Made by a program: the position numbers and the translations under genes
Notes under the pieces: model-generated
Told to the model about the DNA's origin: nothing
Databases searched by the model: none
Seen by the model: the letters and a program-made list of their open reading frames with translations, nothing else
Source of the DNA: HGM11416 sp034104345
Lineage (GTDB): Bacteria; Bacillota; Clostridia; Christensenellales; Borkfalkiaceae
Length of the DNA stretch: 64,000 nucleotides
NCBI GenBank assembly: GCA_034104345.1
Contig: JAXEDY010000005.1
Coordinates: forward strand, 1 to 64,000
Direction of reading: 5' to 3'
Shown here: piece after piece, positions 60,840 through 64,000 of the stretch
Layout of the letters: every line of letters begins with the position of its first letter
Numbering within the stretch: the first letter of the stretch is position 1

Positions 60840-62072
60840 ATGAATTCGCTTAAAGAACTTTATCGCATAGGTTTAGGTCCGTCGTCGTCGCACACTATGG
60901 CGCCCAACCTTGCGGCAAACAGCATAAAAAACAAATATTTGTCGAAATACCCGCAAGAGGCAGAAAAAGATTTTACTTTCGAAGCCGAACTTTTCGGCTC
61001 GCTTGCGTTTACGGGCAAAGGGCACGGAACCGACGTTGCGATAAAACGCGCGTTCGGCAGCGCCGCAAAAATCAAATTCAACAAAACCGAGAAAAAATCG
61101 CATCCGAACGTAATGATCGTGCGCGTGTTTTTGCGCGGCGAAAAGGCGGGCGAACACGAAGTTGCGTCGCTCGGCGGAGGCGCGTATTCGATAGACGGCG
61201 AAATCGAAAATTTCGGAAACGTTTATCCGCATAAAAACTTTGCCGAAATAAAAAATTATTGTCAAAGCGAAAACGTAAGGCTTTGCGATTACGTTTATAA
61301 ATACGAACCCGAAGCGCAAAGTTATTTGCATGCGGTGTGGGAACAGATGAAAAAAACTGCCGCCGAAGGGCTTAACGCAAGCGGCGTTTTGCCGGGCGGG
61401 CTTAACACCGAGCGCAAGGCAAAATACCTTTACGATCAGGTAAACGTGTTTTTAAACCCGTCTACGATAGAAAATATGCTCGTTTGCGCTTTTGCTTTTG
61501 CGGTTGCCGAACAAAACGCGGCGGGAGAAACGGTGGTTACCGCGCCTACTTGCGGCGCGTGCGGGGTTCTTCCCGCCTGCCTTATTTACATGCAGAACAA
61601 GTTTGGATATTCGGATAAAAAAATTATCGACGCGCTTGCCGTCGGCGGCGTGATAGGTAACATTATCAAGCAAAACGCTTCGATTTCGGGTGCGGAATGC
61701 GGTTGTCAGGCAGAAATAGGCAGCGCATGCTCGATGGCGAGCGCCGCCCTTTGCGAACTTGAAGATATGTCGCTCGACCAGATAGAATACGCCGCCGAAG
61801 TCGCAATGGAGCACCATCTCGGCTTAACTTGCGATCCGATAGGCGGGCTTGTGCAAATTCCGTGCATCGAACGCAACGCGGTTGCCGCAATGCGCGCCAT
61901 AAACGCGTTAAGTCTTGCCAAATTTTTAACCGCAACCCGCAAAATCTCGTTCGATAACATTGTTGCCACAATGTATAACACGGGCAAAGATTTAAGCCGC
62001 CTTTATAAAGAAACGGGGCGCGGCGGGCTTGCAAAAACTTATAGCCATTTAACCAAAAACGGCGGACGATAA
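60840..62072 (+). CDS. iron-sulfur-dependent L-serine dehydratase, single chain
   Basis: 410 residues from ATG 60840, which gives M-N-S-L-K-E-L-Y; the frame runs up to 60771 without family support. G-P-S-S-S-H-T-M-A-P is the N-terminal signature. The cluster-binding part has P-T-C-G-A-C-G-V-L-P and A-E-C-G-C-Q-A-E-I-G-S-A-C. Deaminates L-serine to pyruvate with an oxygen-sensitive [4Fe-4S] cluster. No SD seen. Stand-alone gene. Confidence 0.92.
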   Translation: MNSLKELYRIGLGPSSSHTMAPNLAANSIKNKYLSKYPQEAEKDFTFEAELFGSLAFTGKGHGTDVAIKRAFGSAAKIKFNKTEKKSHPNVMIVRVFLRGEKAGEHEVASLGGGAYSIDGEIENFGNVYPHKNFAEIKNYCQSENVRLCDYVYKYEPEAQSYLHAVWEQMKKTAAEGLNASGVLPGGLNTERKAKYLYDQVNVFLNPSTIENMLVCAFAFAVAEQNAAGETVVTAPTCGACGVLPACLIYMQNKFGYSDKKIIDALAVGGVIGNIIKQNASISGAECGCQAEIGSACSMASAALCELEDMSLDQIEYAAEVAMEHHLGLTCDPIGGLVQIPCIERNAVAAMRAINALSLAKFLTATRKISFDNIVATMYNTGKDLSRLYKETGRGGLAKTYSHLTKNGGR

Positions 62073-62133
62073 CCGCGGCGAAAATCGTGCCGAAACTTTC
62101 GGCAAGAGCGTAAAAACAGGGCGGTAAAATTTA

Positions 62134-62172
62134 AAAAATAGGGCTATAAGCCCGTTAACGCGCATTTCGCGC
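62134..62172 (-). repeat. 40-bp dispersed element, copy A (minus)
   Basis: The plus strand reads AAAAAATAGGGCTATAAG then CCCGTTAACGCGCATTTCGC. Between the serine dehydratase and CDF genes. Confidence 0.75.
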
Positions 62173-62199
62173 TAAAAAAGAAAAATCGGAGAAGGAAAT

Positions 62200-63372
62200 A
62201 TGTTCGGTTTTCTTGCAAAAAAACTTATAAAAAATCACGGCGATTATAAAAACCCCGAAGTGCGCGACAAATACGGAATGTTGTCGGGAGCGGTAGGGAT
62301 ATTTTTTAATATTTTACTTTTCGGTGCGAAAATCGCGGCGGGGCTTTTAAGCGGCTCGGTTTCGATGGTTGCCGACGCTTTAAACAACTTAACCGACGCC
62401 GGCTCGTCGGTTATAACGTTTATCGGATTTAAGCTCGCCGCAAAGCCCACCGACCGCGAACACCCGTTCGGGCACGGCAGAATGGAATACGTTACGGGCT
62501 TAATCGTTTCGATGCTAATATTTTTGGTCGGATTCGAACTTATCCGAAGTTCGGCCGAAAAGTTGTTTTCGGGCTCGGATATGCAGTTTTCGTATCCGCT
62601 CGTTATAGTTTTAGGTTGTTCGATACTCGTAAAACTTTATATGTTCGCGTATAATTCGGTTACTGCCAAAAAGATAAATTCGGCGGCGATGCGCGCCACC
62701 GCTCTCGATTCGATAACCGACTGTTTTGCTACGCTTGCGGTTGTAATAAGCGTGCTTTTGAATAAGTTTTTGGGCTGGCAGGTCGACGGAATCGCGGGGA
62801 TGATAGTTGCCGTGTTCATTTTATGCACGGGCATAAAATCGGCAAAAGAAACGATAGGTCTTCTCGTGGGAGACGCACCCGATCCCGAATACGTGCGCGA
62901 GATAAAAAAAACCGTTTTGTCGTCGCCCTGCGTTCTGGGAGTGCACGATTTAATGGTGCATAGTTACGGGCCGGGGCGGCAAATAATTTCGCTTCACGCC
63001 GAAGTAGGCGCCGATTCGGATATTTTGACCGCGCACGACAATATAGACAATATCGAACGCGAACTCGAAAAAAAATTCAAGTGCATAGCGGTAATTCACA
63101 TGGATCCCGTCGTTAAAGACGAGCGCACCGACCGCGAACGCAAGGTCGTCGAAGATATAGTTAAGGGCGTAAACCCGCGTTTTTCTATTCACGACTTCCG
63201 TATGGTCGAAGGGCCTACGCATACCAATTTGATTTTCGACGTGGCGGTGCCGCCCGAATTTAACGGCGACAACGCTAAAATCACCAAAGAAATAAACGAA
63301 AAAGTAAAGCAAATCGACGAAAAATACAACGTGGTTTGTCAAATAGAAAAGGCATTTACTTACGACGAATAA
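62200..63372 (+). CDS. cation diffusion facilitator transporter
   Basis: 390 residues, SD GGAGAAGG. Six membrane segments; the metal site of helix 2 lies in V-A-D-A-L-N-N-L-T-D, followed by H-P-F-G-H-G-R-M-E-Y and helix 5 with A-L-D-S-I-T-D. A cytosolic C-terminal domain (from about 215) is longer than usual and contains His/Asp residues that may sense metal. Exports Zn, Mn or similar divalent ions in exchange for protons; the metal cannot be read from these motifs. Confidence 0.92.
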   Translation: MFGFLAKKLIKNHGDYKNPEVRDKYGMLSGAVGIFFNILLFGAKIAAGLLSGSVSMVADALNNLTDAGSSVITFIGFKLAAKPTDREHPFGHGRMEYVTGLIVSMLIFLVGFELIRSSAEKLFSGSDMQFSYPLVIVLGCSILVKLYMFAYNSVTAKKINSAAMRATALDSITDCFATLAVVISVLLNKFLGWQVDGIAGMIVAVFILCTGIKSAKETIGLLVGDAPDPEYVREIKKTVLSSPCVLGVHDLMVHSYGPGRQIISLHAEVGADSDILTAHDNIDNIERELEKKFKCIAVIHMDPVVKDERTDRERKVVEDIVKGVNPRFSIHDFRMVEGPTHTNLIFDVAVPPEFNGDNAKITKEINEKVKQIDEKYNVVCQIEKAFTYDE

Positions 63373-63410
63373 ACGTTGTATCGTTTTCGCGCGGCAAGCC
63401 TTAGTAGAAT

Positions 63411-63449
63411 AAAAAGTCGGGCTATAAGCCCGTTAAAGCTACTTTCGCA
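63411..63449 (-). repeat. 40-bp dispersed element, copy B (minus)
   Basis: The plus strand reads AAAAAGTCGGGCTATAAG then CCCGTTAAAGCTACTTTCGC. On the minus strand CGGGCT-TAT-AGCCCG-ACTTTTT is a perfect terminator-like hairpin. Confidence 0.8.
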
Positions 63450-63507
63450 TAAAGGGGTGCGGATAGCGTGCGGATAAATTAAAATGCGGGCAAATTAAGA
63501 TAACGTT

Positions 63508-64000
63508 ATGGAAAACAATTTCGATTTGAAAAAATACGATAAAAAAGTCGCGCTTAACTATAACTTTTTGTCGGGCAAAAACCCCGAAGATTTTTGCGGG
63601 GCGGTTTACTTTTTATACGGCGAAACATGTCATTTTTGCACGGAGCGGAAATTTCCGGAAAACGGCGGCGCGCTTCTTGATAAAATCTGCGACGATATAA
63701 ACGAAAAGGGCGATAAGTTACCTGCCCGAAGTTTGGCAGAAGCCGTTGTCGCGCTTTGCGAATACGGGGTTGCCGCAAACGATAACCGCGCGATTTTGTA
63801 TGCGGGGCGGGCGGTCTCGGCTTTGTTGAAAACGGCAGACACGTCCCCTTCCGTCGCGCCTGTGCGCGACGCCTTCCCCGAAGGGAACGGCAAAACGGAT
63901 AAAAATGCCGTGCGCGACGTCTTCCCCCATGAAAACGACGGGATAAGCGTTGAAATAAACGACAAGTGTTTTATTGCCGACGCTTTTGCCGAATATTGTT
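63508..64000 (+). CDS. unknown protein, 3' partial, carrying a translated intergenic-type repeat
   Basis: Open from ATG 63508 (M-E-N-N-F-D-L-K-K-Y) to the window edge, at least 164 residues. No good SD. Cys residues occur in C-H-F-C near residue 41. Residues about 111-129 are encoded by a hairpin repeat (63838-63892), and V-R-D-A-F-P is then echoed as V-R-D-V-F-P. No family recognised. Codon use in the first 110 residues looks like that of the neighbouring genes, so I take it as real. Confidence 0.6.
   Translation, partial: MENNFDLKKYDKKVALNYNFLSGKNPEDFCGAVYFLYGETCHFCTERKFPENGGALLDKICDDINEKGDKLPARSLAEAVVALCEYGVAANDNRAILYAGRAVSALLKTADTSPSVAPVRDAFPEGNGKTDKNAVRDVFPHENDGISVEINDKCFIADAFAEYC
63838..63892. 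repeat. hairpin repeat translated inside the last gene
   Basis: GTCGCG-CCTGTG-CGCGAC hairpin followed by CCTTCCCC-GAAGGG, the same plan as the intergenic unit at 28018-28062. A second partial copy (GTGCGCGACGTCTTCCCCC) is at 63910-63928. Confidence 0.65.

Overview
The window looks like a chromosomal segment of a Gram-positive, low-to-mid GC Bacillota of the class Clostridia, probably an uncultured gut-type lineage. Evidence for this is the abundance of lipoprotein signal peptides with no outer-membrane genes, strong AGGAGG-type ribosome sites, ECF vitamin-transporter ATPases followed by truA, a SPOCS/LysM protein of the spore-coat type, a UgtP-like glycosyltransferase next to a PlsY-like acyltransferase, and TTGACA/TATAAT promoters. 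All thirteen promoters I could place have a 17-bp spacer. I see no tRNA, rRNA, CRISPR array, prophage or intact insertion sequence.

Layout. 1-3000: end of a large repeat-built protein. 3.1-4.5 kb: rpsF-ssb-rpsR. 4.9-24.3 kb: a long plus-strand carbohydrate locus with an extracellular GH-like lipoprotein, a PhnP-like metallo-hydrolase, an AraC regulator, an ABC sugar importer (binding protein and two permeases, no ATPase), two large lipoproteins sharing a module I do not recognise, a Gfo/Idh/MocA oxidoreductase, a GH78 rhamnosidase-like enzyme, a cytosolic paralogue of the first GH-like protein and a GH31 glycosidase. A fucO-type lactaldehyde reductase follows at 26.8 kb after dxs. Together these suggest capture and breakdown of a rhamnose- or fucose-containing glycan. 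28-32 kb: maf, an mreB-like gene, nahK-like kinase and galE. 32.9-37.6 kb: gyrB-gyrA. 37.9-45.1 kb: ecfA1-ecfA2-ecfT-truA, then an O-antigen-ligase-like protein and a glycosyltransferase, then rplM-rpsI. 45.3-51.5 kb: YbjN-like protein (minus), cardiolipin synthase, ferredoxin, SPOCS/LysM protein, ispE, thiN. 51.6-56.9 kb (minus): UgtP-like, PlsY-like, mnmG, dnaA. 57.2-64 kb: recF, tcdA, two small membrane proteins, L-serine dehydratase, a CDF transporter and the start of an unknown gene.

The most unusual signal is a dispersed element of about 40 bp with core GATAAC-GGGCTTATAG-CCCGACTTTTT. I count nine intergenic copies and four copies lying in frame inside genes (two in the GH78 gene, one in ispE, one in thiN). 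This resembles in principle the gene-invading palindromic elements of Rickettsia, but the sequence and length differ. Other notable points are five copies of a shared module in two neighbouring lipoproteins, a 21-nt alternating purine-pyrimidine tract filling the gyrB promoter spacer, a perfect 14-bp palindrome in the rplM promoter spacer, converging promoters between dnaA and recF, a probable leaderless maf transcript, and a second class of hairpin repeats of which one copy is translated inside the last gene.
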